64,000 bases of DNA from an uncultured Prevotellaceae bacterium (GCA_900315745.1 ONAG01000040.1:1-64000), one strand, 5' to 3'. Shown: positions 38,061-47,437, counted from the first letter of the stretch. The notes: a model not told the origin generated them from the letters alone. A program made the numbers and translations.

Positions 38061-39682
38061 AAAATTCCCACACAACTATTTTGCTTGTCATACTCATAAG
38101 TATGATAAGCAACAATGCGTCTGCCTATGACATCGCAGTAAAAAATGAGGATGGAGTAACATTGTACTACAATTATATAAATAATGGAACAGAATTGGAA
38201 GTGACATACTACGAATACAATAGCAATTGGAATGGGTGCACTAATGAGCCAATTGTAAATATTCCCGAAAAAGTAACATATATGAATAGAGTGCGTACAG
38301 TTTCTAGAATTGGAGATAACGCCTTTAGTTTTCATAATAATATAGCCAATTCAATAATCAAAACTGTAACCATCCCCAACAGCGTGACGAGCATCGGTGA
38401 CAATGCTTTCGCAGGATGCGGTGAATTAACTTATATTAACATTCCCAACAGCGTGATGAGCATTGGGGATTATGCATTCGAATATTGTAAATCCCTTACC
38501 TCCATTGACCTACCCAATAGCGTAACGACCATTGGGAATAGTGTTTTTGATAATTGTACAAATTTGGAATCTATTACCATCGGAGATGGCTTAAATATTT
38601 TACCAAGAGCTGCTTTTTATGGTTTAATTAATTTAAAATCCATAACCATAGGAAGAGGTATAAAGAGCATAGGAGAATATGCATTCTCAGGTTGTTCACG
38701 TTTGGAATCCGTTTATATTAATGATTTAGCTGCTTGGTGTAATATAGAATTTATATCTAATTCAAACCCTATTGAATATGCCCATAATCTTTATCTAAAT
38801 AATAAACTAATAACGAACCTTGATATACCCGAAAATGTGACCAGCATAAAGAACTATACTTTCATTGGCTGCTCCAATTTAACCTCTGTTACCATACCTA
38901 CTGGCGTGACGAGCATCGGGGATTGCGCTTTTGCTCGTTGTTCTGGATTAAAATCAGTCACTTTATCCAATAGTGTCGAAAATATAGGCGGGAGTGCATT
39001 TTCTGGGTGTTCCAGCTTATCATCTATCACTATTCCGAACAGCGTTACAAACTTAGGCGATTATGCTTTTTCTGGTTGTTCTAGCTTATCATCTATCACT
39101 ATTCCGAACAGCGTTACAAGCATTGGTAGTTCAGCTTTCTATAACTGTTCCAGCCTAACTTCCATAAACATACCAAATAACGTATCAATAATATGTGCAA
39201 ATACTTTTGAAGGCTGCTCCAGTTTGACATACATCATCATACCCAACAATGTGACAAGTATAGAGGGGGGAGCTTTCTATAATTGTACCAGTTTAACATC
39301 TGTCACTATTCCAAACAGCGTTAGAAGCATTGGCAGATCAGCTTTCGTAGGATGTAGGCATTTATATACTATTATATCATTAATTGAAAATCCTTTTATT
39401 TTGAATACTTCTGCATTCGACAATGATCATTATATGAACTCATCACTCTATGTTCCTGTGGGGACTATCGACAAATATAAATCAACGAGAGGATGGGAAA
39501 AATTCGTTTGGATGGAAGAAGGGATACCCACAAGTATTAAGGAGAAGAAAACCTCAAATGATGAAAAAACTTGGTATTCATTGGAAGGTATAAAAATGGA
39601 ATCCGCAAAAAAGGGTATTAACATCATTCGCCACGCAAATGGCAAAACTAGTAAAGTATTAATAAAGAATTCTCTATTTTAG
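38057..39682 (+). CDS. BspA-like leucine-rich-repeat surface protein
   Basis: 541-residue secreted protein. Signal peptide at about 1-24 (ISNNASAYD). About fourteen BspA-type (LRR_5) repeats of 23 residues follow, built on IPNSVTSIGDNAFAGCSSLTSI, from about residue 75 to 455, with one irregular stretch near 215-265 (CNIEFISNSNP). The C-terminal ~45 residues (WYSLEGIKMES...KVLIKNSLF) resemble a type IX sorting tail. Related proteins bind host matrix or mediate coaggregation. It is AT-rich compared with the chromosome around it and starts within the stop of the HEPN gene (ATGA), so the two are co-translated. Two neighbouring repeats are nearly identical at DNA level. Confidence 0.9.
   Translation: MKNSHTTILLVILISMISNNASAYDIAVKNEDGVTLYYNYINNGTELEVTYYEYNSNWNGCTNEPIVNIPEKVTYMNRVRTVSRIGDNAFSFHNNIANSIIKTVTIPNSVTSIGDNAFAGCGELTYINIPNSVMSIGDYAFEYCKSLTSIDLPNSVTTIGNSVFDNCTNLESITIGDGLNILPRAAFYGLINLKSITIGRGIKSIGEYAFSGCSRLESVYINDLAAWCNIEFISNSNPIEYAHNLYLNNKLITNLDIPENVTSIKNYTFIGCSNLTSVTIPTGVTSIGDCAFARCSGLKSVTLSNSVENIGGSAFSGCSSLSSITIPNSVTNLGDYAFSGCSSLSSITIPNSVTSIGSSAFYNCSSLTSINIPNNVSIICANTFEGCSSLTYIIIPNNVTSIEGGAFYNCTSLTSVTIPNSVRSIGRSAFVGCRHLYTIISLIENPFILNTSAFDNDHYMNSSLYVPVGTIDKYKSTRGWEKFVWMEEGIPTSIKEKKTSNDEKTWYSLEGIKMESAKKGINIIRHANGKTSKVLIKNSLF
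39008..39119 (+). repeat. Near-identical LRR DNA repeats
   Basis: A 43-base stretch at 39008-39050 recurs at 39077-39119 with one mismatch, a spacing of 69 bases (one 23-residue LRR). It marks a recent repeat duplication or conversion inside the LRR gene. Confidence 0.85.
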
Positions 39683-39733
39683 ACACTATATAATCGGTAC
39701 ATTTACCCCTTTTTAGGCTTAGACCCGACAATT

Positions 39734-39765
39734 CCACCTCTTAGGGAGTAAGAGGTGGGATTTTT
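39734..39765 (+). terminator. Terminator of the HEPN-LRR operon
   Basis: Perfect 9-bp stem CCACCTCTT / AAGAGGTGG, 7-base loop, followed by GATTTTT, about 50 bases after the LRR stop. Confidence 0.85.
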
Positions 39766-39826
39766 ATGGTTAGCAAGTATATCGGTATCGTGAAAAACAA
39801 AAGTCAAAAGAAATGTTTCCTGGATC

Positions 39827-39857
39827 ATTGCTGTTGGTGATTAATTTTGTAAATTTG
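39827..39857 (+). promoter_or_regulatory. Promoter of the AAA-ATPase gene
   Basis: TTGC (39827-39830), 19 bases, TAAATTTG (39850-39857), 35 bases before the start codon. Confidence 0.6.
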
Positions 39858-39892
39858 CAAAAAATATGGTGGGAAACATATTCATTTGATAA

Positions 39893-41449
39893 ATGAGAAA
39901 AGAATTTAACATCACAGGAAGTTGCAACCCTCAGTGGCATTATATGGTGGATTTGTCCAAGAGAATGGATACAGTTGAGAAACTGATAGAAAGGGGAAAA
40001 TACTTCACCATAAACCGCGCACGACAATACGGCAAGACAACCATGCTAAACATGGTTTGGCGTAGTTTGTCCGACCGCTATTTGGTCATTCCACTGAGTT
40101 TTGAGGGTTTGGGTGATGAGACTTTTGCCAGTACTGCGGCTTTTGTCGCCTCATTCAGGAGACAGATGGCAAGACAACTTGTTTCTCTTCGTCAAGACAA
40201 TGTTTTGACTGGCATTTGGCAAGATAGGGATGCATCAACAATAGAGGATTTGTCATCAGTGGTCACAGATTTTTGCAAGGCATGCCCCAAACCAGTTGTT
40301 CTTACCATCGACGAAGTGGACAAGAGCAGCGACAACCAACTGTTCATGAACTTCTTGGGAATGTTACGCAACAAATACCTGGAGCGTGACAGGGAAGGAA
40401 TGAGCCATACCTTCCACAGCGTCATACTCGCAGGAGTATACGACATAAAGAACCTCAAACTGAAACTCCGTCCAGATGTGGAAAGGAAATACAACTCGCC
40501 ATGGAACATTGCCGCCGACTTTAACGTAGATATGACCTTCCACCCTGAGGAGATAGCACAAATGCTCGACGACTACGAGGTCGACGCGCATACGGGCATG
40601 GACATCAAGACCATCAGCGAGGAAATTTACAAATACACTACGGGATATCCATTCTTAGTTAGTTGCATCTGCAAAATCATCGATGAACGCATGGATGCAG
40701 AATGGACTCCTAACCATGTGCAACAAGCGGTAAAAACCATTGCCAAAGGAGAGAATATAACACTGATTGACGACCTCTCGAAAAACATAGAGAACAATAC
40801 CGAACTAAGCGACTTCCTCTATTCCATCGTCATCAACGGACAGGAATACAGTTATTCAATGGTTGACCCAATAGTGCGGCTTGCCAACATGTTTTCCTAT
40901 ATCCGCGAGAACCTACGAGGAAAGACGATGATCCACAACCTGATTTTCGAAGAGGTGCTGTTTGTTTATTTTGGCAACAAAACCATGCGGGAACAAGGCG
41001 ACAGGATATCACCATTCGTGACCTCGTACATCCACAACGGCAAACTCAACATGGAGCATGTGGTAACACGGTTCCGTGACCTCATGCGTGAGGAATACCG
41101 TGAGAGCACTGCTCCCTTCCTTGAGAAAGAAGGCCGACTGCTGTTCCTCACTTTCCTCAAGCCAATCATCAACGGCATAGGATTCTATTATGTGGAACCA
41201 CAGACTCGCGACAACCGACGCATGGACTTGGTGGTGACCTACGACCGCCAGGAGTTTGTCATAGAACTGAAAATATGGCGTGGTGACAAATACGAGGAAC
41301 ACGGCCGCAACCAACTGTCTGACTATCTTGCCATCCGTGGCATGGACAAGGGCTACCTCGTTACCTACGACTTGTCAAAAAACAAGCAGGACACAGAACC
41401 ACAATGGATAGAGTGGAACAACAAGCAGATATTCGAAGTGATTGTATAA
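39893..41449 (+). CDS. AAA-ATPase-like protein with C-terminal PD-(D/E)XK nuclease-like domain
   Basis: 518-residue cytoplasmic protein of a family common and variable in Bacteroidota genomes (AAA-ATPase_like plus PDDEXK_9 type). The P-loop is near residues 44-54 (RARQYGKTTML), and Walker B VVLTIDEVDK lies near 141-150. Middle helices contain GYPFLVSCICK. The C-terminal domain has RRMDLVVTY followed by FVIELKIWRGDKY, the D...E-x-K signature of PD-(D/E)XK nucleases. The domains are intact. It has its own promoter. Function is unknown; such genes are often strain-specific and may be mobile or defence-related, which is inference. Confidence 0.85.
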   Translation: MRKEFNITGSCNPQWHYMVDLSKRMDTVEKLIERGKYFTINRARQYGKTTMLNMVWRSLSDRYLVIPLSFEGLGDETFASTAAFVASFRRQMARQLVSLRQDNVLTGIWQDRDASTIEDLSSVVTDFCKACPKPVVLTIDEVDKSSDNQLFMNFLGMLRNKYLERDREGMSHTFHSVILAGVYDIKNLKLKLRPDVERKYNSPWNIAADFNVDMTFHPEEIAQMLDDYEVDAHTGMDIKTISEEIYKYTTGYPFLVSCICKIIDERMDAEWTPNHVQQAVKTIAKGENITLIDDLSKNIENNTELSDFLYSIVINGQEYSYSMVDPIVRLANMFSYIRENLRGKTMIHNLIFEEVLFVYFGNKTMREQGDRISPFVTSYIHNGKLNMEHVVTRFRDLMREEYRESTAPFLEKEGRLLFLTFLKPIINGIGFYYVEPQTRDNRRMDLVVTYDRQEFVIELKIWRGDKYEEHGRNQLSDYLAIRGMDKGYLVTYDLSKNKQDTEPQWIEWNNKQIFEVIV

Positions 41450-41479
41450 TTTATTTCTACACCTTGCACATTCAGGAGG

Positions 41480-41962
41480 TCAACCTATTTTCTCCACGAG
41501 GACAGTGGCATAGGCAGCCATGCCTTCCTGACGACCTGTGAATCCAAGTTTTTCAGTCGTGGTTGCCTTGATGGAGATACAGTCTGGCTCCACCCCCATC
41601 ACCTGTGCCATGCACTGCCGCATAGCTGGTATGTGTGGATTCAACTTTGGCCTCTCAGCGCATACGGTGGCATCCACATTCCCCACCCGATAACCTTTCT
41701 GGGCAATGATGCCAACCACTTCCTTCAAGATTATCTTGCTGTCCATGTCAAGTGTGTCGTCGGAATTGTCGGGGAAATGATAGCCTATGTCGCGCATGTT
41801 GGCAGCACCAAGCAGGGCATCGCAGATGGCGTGTATCAGCACGTCGGCATCACTATGTCCGAGCAGTCCCACATCATTGGGGATTTTTATGCCTCCAAGC
41901 CACAAATCCCTACCCTCCACCAACTGGTGAACATCAAACCCGAATCCTACTCTGATATTCAT
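41480..41962 (-). CDS. ispF: 2-C-methyl-D-erythritol 2,4-cyclodiphosphate synthase
   Basis: 160-residue enzyme of the non-mevalonate isoprenoid pathway. It forms the cyclic diphosphate from CDP-methylerythritol 2-phosphate and works as a trimer with zinc. Motifs: GFDVHQL (metal-binding Asp and His), GHSDADVLIHAICDALLGA and the C-terminal TTTEKLGFTGR. ATG at 41962 (MNIRVGFGF) was chosen; an upstream TTG would add three codons. It follows the porV stop by nine bases, the last gene of the FAH-porU-porV-ispF series. Confidence 0.96.
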   Translation of the reverse strand: MNIRVGFGFDVHQLVEGRDLWLGGIKIPNDVGLLGHSDADVLIHAICDALLGAANMRDIGYHFPDNSDDTLDMDSKIILKEVVGIIAQKGYRVGNVDATVCAERPKLNPHIPAMRQCMAQVMGVEPDCISIKATTTEKLGFTGRQEGMAAYATVLVEKIG

Positions 41963-41971
41963 GGCTGTCAA

Positions 41972-43159
41972 TCATCTACGTTTGAAAAGGTCTTTTATGC
42001 CATCCATGTCGAATGAGAGCGTGAAACGCAAGGTCTGGTCAAGAGGATTGCTTTTTGCTGTGGCAATGACATATCCGGCATCAAGAGAAAACACATTCAT
42101 CCTGAATCCTGCTCCCACGGTGAAATACTTGCGGTTACCCTTCATCTCGCTCTCGTGGTGATAGCCCGCACGAATGGAGAACTGGTCATGATAGACATAC
42201 TCTGCACCAACGCTCCATTGTATTTCCTTCAACTCTTCCGACGAACCGTCAGGGGCATCACTGAAACTCTTGAACATGCCACTGATGCTCGACACATCGA
42301 AATATTCCTTCTCCAACCTGTCCTGATACTCCTGAGAGGTCTCATTCTCTCTTTGCTTGGGGTAAGTAGGCACAAGCAACTTGTTGGCATCAGCGGCGAT
42401 GGTGAAGCGGTTGTACTCGTCAACGGGTATCATGAGCGACGCGCCAAGTCGAAGGTTGGTGGGGATGAACTCGCTATGCTCGTCACCACCGAAGGTGATC
42501 TTGCTACCGATGTTGCTGATGTTGAGACCAAGTCCCAACTGACACTCCCTGGCACCAATGTTGAGATAATTCTGGTAGTAACATGCGACGTCGGCGGCAA
42601 AGGCTGAGCCTGGACTTGTGTCCTCAGTATAGTCGTATGTCAAGTCGGAATATATCCATCTCACGGCAGCGGCGATGGAGAACTTTTCGCTAAGCATGAG
42701 CGAATAGCCCACATCAAGCGACATTTCGTATGGGTTGATGGTCATGTCGTTGCTGTCGTCCAACGAACTGCTGGTCATCACCTCGCCAAGGGAGAAATAA
42801 CGCAGCGAACCGGAAACGGCACTGTAGTCGCCGATACGGTAATATCCAACAAGATAAGCCAAGTCCATGTCGCTCACCAATTGGCGCAGCCAAGGAGTAT
42901 AGTTCAGCGCAACACCTGCCCTGGATATGGTGAAAGGATATTTTGCAGGATTCCAATATTGTGACACCACATCTGGGTCGGTGGCAGCTCCAACGTCACC
43001 TAAACCTGCTGCCCTTGCGTCAGGGGCGATGGTTTGTGAAGTCACGGATGTGTTCACAGGATTGAACATGTTTTCCTTCTCCTGTGCCGACAGTGTCATC
43101 GATACGAGTGTGCATGCCATGAAGGCGAAAACCTTTAGGCGGCGGTTTCTACAAATCAT
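41972..43159 (-). CDS. porV: Type IX secretion system outer-membrane protein PorV
   Basis: 395-residue outer-membrane beta-barrel protein (FadL-like fold) that shuttles type IX cargo from the translocon to the PorU sortase. Signal peptide (about 1-25, LSAQE). The hallmark opening region is IAPDARAAGLGDVGAATDPDV followed by YWNPAKY, shared by PorV proteins. Repeated aromatic beta strands follow, ending in RFTLSFDMDG near the C-terminus. It lies 76 bases after porU in the same direction; porU-porV linkage is usual in Bacteroidota. Cargo with fitting C-terminal tails is encoded elsewhere in this window. Confidence 0.94.
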   Translation of the reverse strand: MICRNRRLKVFAFMACTLVSMTLSAQEKENMFNPVNTSVTSQTIAPDARAAGLGDVGAATDPDVVSQYWNPAKYPFTISRAGVALNYTPWLRQLVSDMDLAYLVGYYRIGDYSAVSGSLRYFSLGEVMTSSSLDDSNDMTINPYEMSLDVGYSLMLSEKFSIAAAVRWIYSDLTYDYTEDTSPGSAFAADVACYYQNYLNIGARECQLGLGLNISNIGSKITFGGDEHSEFIPTNLRLGASLMIPVDEYNRFTIAADANKLLVPTYPKQRENETSQEYQDRLEKEYFDVSSISGMFKSFSDAPDGSSEELKEIQWSVGAEYVYHDQFSIRAGYHHESEMKGNRKYFTVGAGFRMNVFSLDAGYVIATAKSNPLDQTLRFTLSFDMDGIKDLFKRR

Positions 43160-43235
43160 TTATGTTCTGATTTAGAATGAATAAGCAAAAAATGTGGGTG
43201 GTTGTCTTTACCCCTATTAAAAACGCAGTCAACTC

Positions 43236-46200
43236 TCATTTATTGTCAATAACGATGAGTTTCTTGGATTTCGAGACGTTGGAACTACCGTCGCAAGCAA
43301 TGCTGACCCTATAGAGATAGACGCCTGTCTGGAGCCGTTGTCCTCCATCTATGGTGAGGTCCCAATCTACAGTAAGGGTTTGAGAAGTAGGCACATCGCT
43401 TTCATTGTGCTTCCACAACATTCTTCCACTGAGGTCGAAGATGTCGATTTCCACGTCCATGTTGCTTCCTGTGCGGTCGTGGTTGATTATGAAAGTGGTT
43501 GATGTTTTCGCAGGATTGTTGGTGCAACTGACTGACCGCAAGGTTGGCTTCAACTGCTCCACAACATTGAAGGACAATTCGGCTGTGGAGGAATTGTTCA
43601 ATATGTCCCACGCCCTGAATTTCAGGTAATGCCTGCCTGGAGCCAACTCTGGAATACTGTAATAAGTGGTTCCGCTGGTGTAGCTTCCGAAGTCGAAAGT
43701 GAAATTGTCATTGAGCAAGTACGTCTTGTTCATGTCGTCATCGATGATGAGCTCAAGATTATGGCCTATGCCAGTACCTGCCGCATTGATGCCGTCCTTG
43801 TCTGTCACCTGTGCCACGAAATACGGCGTGGTGTTCACATCTCCTCCATTGGAGAACGATGGTGAGTTCAGATAGCAATATATGGATGGCCCTATGAGAT
43901 CATTTTCCGCCGTGGCTGTTCCACCCACAACAAACTTGTCGCAAGCGCCATGTGCCTCAAGGGTGTGGTCTGAGTTCACGGCATGGATGTTCATCAGTCC
44001 CGTTCCGTCTGAATAATTGATGTCCATCGGCACGGCGAAAGAGAACACGAACTCTCCATTCCTCACATTGTCAGAGCCGTTGAACAGCACATTCTGCCGG
44101 TCATAGTAAGTGTAAATGTCGTCCGAATCCTCTGCCTGTCCCTTGCAGGTGATTATTTCCTCAGAGTCGCGCACCGTGGCGGAAACAGTACCATTGAAAG
44201 TGCTGTCCCTCATGCCATCTCGTTCGATATGTCCTTTCACCACAGCAATGCTTCCTGCACCTAATGTTATGTTGGGCGAATGTCCCACAGCCTTGCCGTT
44301 GATGGTGTCAACAACAGCCTTTAGTGTCGGAACATGCAGACAAAGGGCTGGGTCTCCGAGCAAGGAATAGCGCAACTTGTTTGCCGTGCGGTCTTGTCCC
44401 GATGTGATCATCTCGTTCTTGGCAAGTCTCTGTGCCTCTCCTATTGTCGTTCTCTTCCCATCCACGATGCTGAGCACATGTTTCAGGTATGCTCGATTGA
44501 GGTATGCATTGTATCCTTGATAGACGGTGCGTGTGGTTCCGAAGAAAGCCATCGAACCGCCTTTTTTATTGAGCATCGCCTCCACGCCTATGCAGTCTTC
44601 TGCCATGTCAAAAGGCATAATGTCGCATGAAGCCGTTATCCACAGGGGAGTGTGGGTGTTGGAGAATTGCTGGAAGTCTTGCAAGGTGAACACTCTCTCG
44701 TGAGAGATGCTGATGGCTGAGCCGTGACCGGAATAGTCGATGACAAGTGCTCCATTCGCCTGTGTCTGCCTGATGTCCTTGGTGCAGTCTGGATAAGTGT
44801 TTCCTGTGGCTGATGTCACTCTTGTGTAAGCATCCCACATCACCTTCTTTATTTGGAAGCCGGGATAGAGTGTGTTCACGAGGTTGGCAGCATTGTCGGC
44901 ATCTACCATGTGGGAGTTGTTGTTTCCATCGTCGCCAAGCACTACCACCTGGTTGTGCCATGCCCCGGCATCCTTGTTCAGGGCATAATTGATGGTTTTA
45001 TCCACCACTGTCTTGGCATCCTCAACGGTATGTACGGGGAAGCGTCCCACTGCCATGTCGAGCTTGTCGCTGCTTTGAGGATTCAGTCCTTCACCATCGT
45101 CGAGAAGGCAGATGAACCCATCATCCACATAGCAGTAGATCTCGCTGAACGACTCCTCGCTCTCAAAGCACAGCAGGAAGTCGTCGGGCGAATAATTTCG
45201 TGTCTCGGAAGTGAGCATCCTGTTATCCCAAAATGCATCGCCGAACAGCAACACGTGTTTGGGCATGTCTGCCTCACTGCCCGCCCTGTCGTACAGCATC
45301 TTGAGATATCTGCGATAGGCGCTTATGTCGGGTGTCCCGCTTGAGAACTCGTTATACAGTTCATCGGCAGGTATTATCCTCACTCTCATGGAGTCACGTT
45401 GTTCGTGCATTGCAGCTATGCGTTCGGCTTGCGCCCTGAGTTTCTGAGACGTAGGTATTATTATCACCAAATCGGTTTGTCCGTGTCCATGAAGGTCTTG
45501 GTTTGTGATGTTGTGAACGTATTCCGGTTCAGGGATGCCAGAATACGTCAGAGCCGTCATCTTGCGTGGCGTATCTGTATATATGTCTATATAATCGAGC
45601 CTTACTGGTCCGCCTTTCAGTGGTTTGAGTGTTATGCTGTCTGTACTGCTCAAGTTGCTCACCTGATAGACCTGTGCCGCCTCGCTGCCCCTGTCGTATG
45701 ACCCAGGCGACATGCTTAGAGTACCCAACACGGAGTCGTTGAGAATTACTTGCACGGTGGTTGACACTCCAGCTGTCACAGCCACTGCAACTTGTCCCGA
45801 GGTGTCGGCGCTTGGGTTTTTCAATGTATAGGTGTATGCTGCTCCTAAAGAGATGGGGGTGTTCTCGAAGAGTTTCCTTCCTCCTTGGAACCATGAGAAA
45901 TTGTCTGTCTCATGAAGTATGTGGTAGTGCTCCGGCCTTCTGTTGTTTTGATTGACGAAAGTGGCACTGTCGATGGTCAATGGTTCTCCCTCACTTTGTG
46001 TGATGAAATAATACCCATAGTTGGAATAGGGATTGCGTATGCGTTTCATGGAAGAAGGCTTGTCCCAATAGACAGGACCCTGGGCATAAAACAGTCTCCT
46101 GCCTCCATAGTTGCATGTGGGCACTTCCTTCAAGTCATCAGTGGCAATCAATTCTTCTGGCAGCAGTTGCTCGTTTTGCAAAGCTCCACCATACCCATAA

Positions 46201-46781
46201 ACCTTAACCTTGGCAAGGTCGGTGAATCCTGCTTTTTTGATTAGGGCGTCGCTTATCTGATATACTCCGGAAGAGGGAACACGCACCTTTGCCCACCTGC
46301 CATTGGCGAGCACGGAATGTGCCGCATAGCGGTCGGCATTGCCTGCTGATGGCGCACGCAGGGCACCCATCCGCCGAGGCTTTGCCTCCACGGAGAGCAT
46401 GAAGCTGACAAGTATTCGGTATTTTCCATCCCTGAAGACAAAGGGCACAAAAGAGACCTCAAGACTTCCACGGCGACGTTCCACCACTACATTGCACTCC
46501 ACTTGTGGAAGTTCGCCAAGAGAATCCGTCGTGATGGCTCTCATTTTTCTAATGCCATATTCGGTCATGTCGATGAACTCAGGATAGAGGATGCTGACCG
46601 AGTATGTGGAGTCTGCATATCCTTCTGGCAATGGTATGGAACAGGCAAATCGTGGAAGCACGGAATCAATGCCAACCTCCTCTGCCGTGAGGTTGTAGAA
46701 ATGCTGCGCATCCACCGTGGTGTTCCTCATGAACAAGCCACATAGGATGGTTAGTAAAAATATGATTCGCCTACTTGACAT
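43236..46781 (-). CDS. porU: Type IX secretion system sortase PorU
   Basis: 1181-residue surface protease and sortase of the gingipain (C25) family. It removes the C-terminal signal of type IX cargo and attaches the cargo to the cell surface. Signal peptide (about 1-26, VDAQ). The catalytic domain has the His in YSGHGSAIS (~684) and the Cys in TASCDIMPF (~718). A later beta-rich region and its own C-terminal domain (DLSGRMLWKHNE...GVYLYRVS) complete it. Length fits the family. It overlaps the FAH-family gene by 11 bases and precedes porV. Confidence 0.95.
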   Translation of the reverse strand: MSSRRIIFLLTILCGLFMRNTTVDAQHFYNLTAEEVGIDSVLPRFACSIPLPEGYADSTYSVSILYPEFIDMTEYGIRKMRAITTDSLGELPQVECNVVVERRRGSLEVSFVPFVFRDGKYRILVSFMLSVEAKPRRMGALRAPSAGNADRYAAHSVLANGRWAKVRVPSSGVYQISDALIKKAGFTDLAKVKVYGYGGALQNEQLLPEELIATDDLKEVPTCNYGGRRLFYAQGPVYWDKPSSMKRIRNPYSNYGYYFITQSEGEPLTIDSATFVNQNNRRPEHYHILHETDNFSWFQGGRKLFENTPISLGAAYTYTLKNPSADTSGQVAVAVTAGVSTTVQVILNDSVLGTLSMSPGSYDRGSEAAQVYQVSNLSSTDSITLKPLKGGPVRLDYIDIYTDTPRKMTALTYSGIPEPEYVHNITNQDLHGHGQTDLVIIIPTSQKLRAQAERIAAMHEQRDSMRVRIIPADELYNEFSSGTPDISAYRRYLKMLYDRAGSEADMPKHVLLFGDAFWDNRMLTSETRNYSPDDFLLCFESEESFSEIYCYVDDGFICLLDDGEGLNPQSSDKLDMAVGRFPVHTVEDAKTVVDKTINYALNKDAGAWHNQVVVLGDDGNNNSHMVDADNAANLVNTLYPGFQIKKVMWDAYTRVTSATGNTYPDCTKDIRQTQANGALVIDYSGHGSAISISHERVFTLQDFQQFSNTHTPLWITASCDIMPFDMAEDCIGVEAMLNKKGGSMAFFGTTRTVYQGYNAYLNRAYLKHVLSIVDGKRTTIGEAQRLAKNEMITSGQDRTANKLRYSLLGDPALCLHVPTLKAVVDTINGKAVGHSPNITLGAGSIAVVKGHIERDGMRDSTFNGTVSATVRDSEEIITCKGQAEDSDDIYTYYDRQNVLFNGSDNVRNGEFVFSFAVPMDINYSDGTGLMNIHAVNSDHTLEAHGACDKFVVGGTATAENDLIGPSIYCYLNSPSFSNGGDVNTTPYFVAQVTDKDGINAAGTGIGHNLELIIDDDMNKTYLLNDNFTFDFGSYTSGTTYYSIPELAPGRHYLKFRAWDILNNSSTAELSFNVVEQLKPTLRSVSCTNNPAKTSTTFIINHDRTGSNMDVEIDIFDLSGRMLWKHNESDVPTSQTLTVDWDLTIDGGQRLQTGVYLYRVSIACDGSSNVSKSKKLIVIDNK

Positions 46782-47388
46782 TGAATTCCAAAACCTTTTT
46801 GTCTTCTACATATCCCACCAGATGGTCATTCTCATGCACTGGCGCGGAGGGCGATGGCGCTCCGGTGAAGAGGATGTCTCCTGTGCGCAAGGTAAAAAAA
46901 CGACTGATAAATGCAATGAGCTCATCCACTCTGCACAACATGTCTTTGGTATATCCTCGCTGCACTGTCTGTCCATTGATATCGAGGTGAAAATGCAAAT
47001 CTTGCACTCCCGCTGTCTGATCCAACGCGACCCACTCCCCTATCGCAGCCGCCCCATCGAAACTCTTGCTCAAGTCCCATGGCAACCCTTTGCTTGCCAA
47101 CCGCCTCAAGACATCAACAGCCGTGAAGTCGATTCCACATGTGACGGCATCATAGTAGCGATGGGCAAACCTCACAGGCACCGACTTGCCAAGACGGCAT
47201 ATCCTAACCACCAGTTCGGTCTCATAATGCACAGGACCCAAATCGTCTGGCAAGAAGAATGGTCTGCCGCCCTTGAGCAACGAGGAGTCGGCCTTTGTGA
47301 AAAGGACAGGACTCTCCTTATCAGATAACGGATTGTCGGCTGTTTTATTGTATTCCAAGTAGTTGAATCCTGTTGCAAATATTTTCAT
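46771..47388 (-). CDS. Fumarylacetoacetate hydrolase family protein
   Basis: 205-residue cytoplasmic enzyme of the FAH superfamily (YcgM-like single domain). Motifs: LPDDLGPVHYETELVVRI supplies metal-binding Glu residues, and then FTAVDVLRRLASKGLPWDLSKSFDGAA and FFTLRTGDILFTGAPS follow. Members act as acylpyruvases or oxaloacetate decarboxylases; the exact substrate is open. Its 3' end overlaps porU by 11 bases, and it heads the porU-porV-ispF series. Confidence 0.9.
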   Translation of the reverse strand: MKIFATGFNYLEYNKTADNPLSDKESPVLFTKADSSLLKGGRPFFLPDDLGPVHYETELVVRICRLGKSVPVRFAHRYYDAVTCGIDFTAVDVLRRLASKGLPWDLSKSFDGAAAIGEWVALDQTAGVQDLHFHLDINGQTVQRGYTKDMLCRVDELIAFISRFFTLRTGDILFTGAPSPSAPVHENDHLVGYVEDKKVLEFNVK

Positions 47389-47437
47389 TGTGGAAAGGTC
47401 TTGTTTGGCAAAAAAGCATTGGTCGTGGAGTGCGAAA

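Noticed and set aside
38380..39360. CRISPR-like repeat array
   Set aside because: The spacing of 69 bases is the codon-level period of 23-residue LRRs; the repeats are degenerate and translated.
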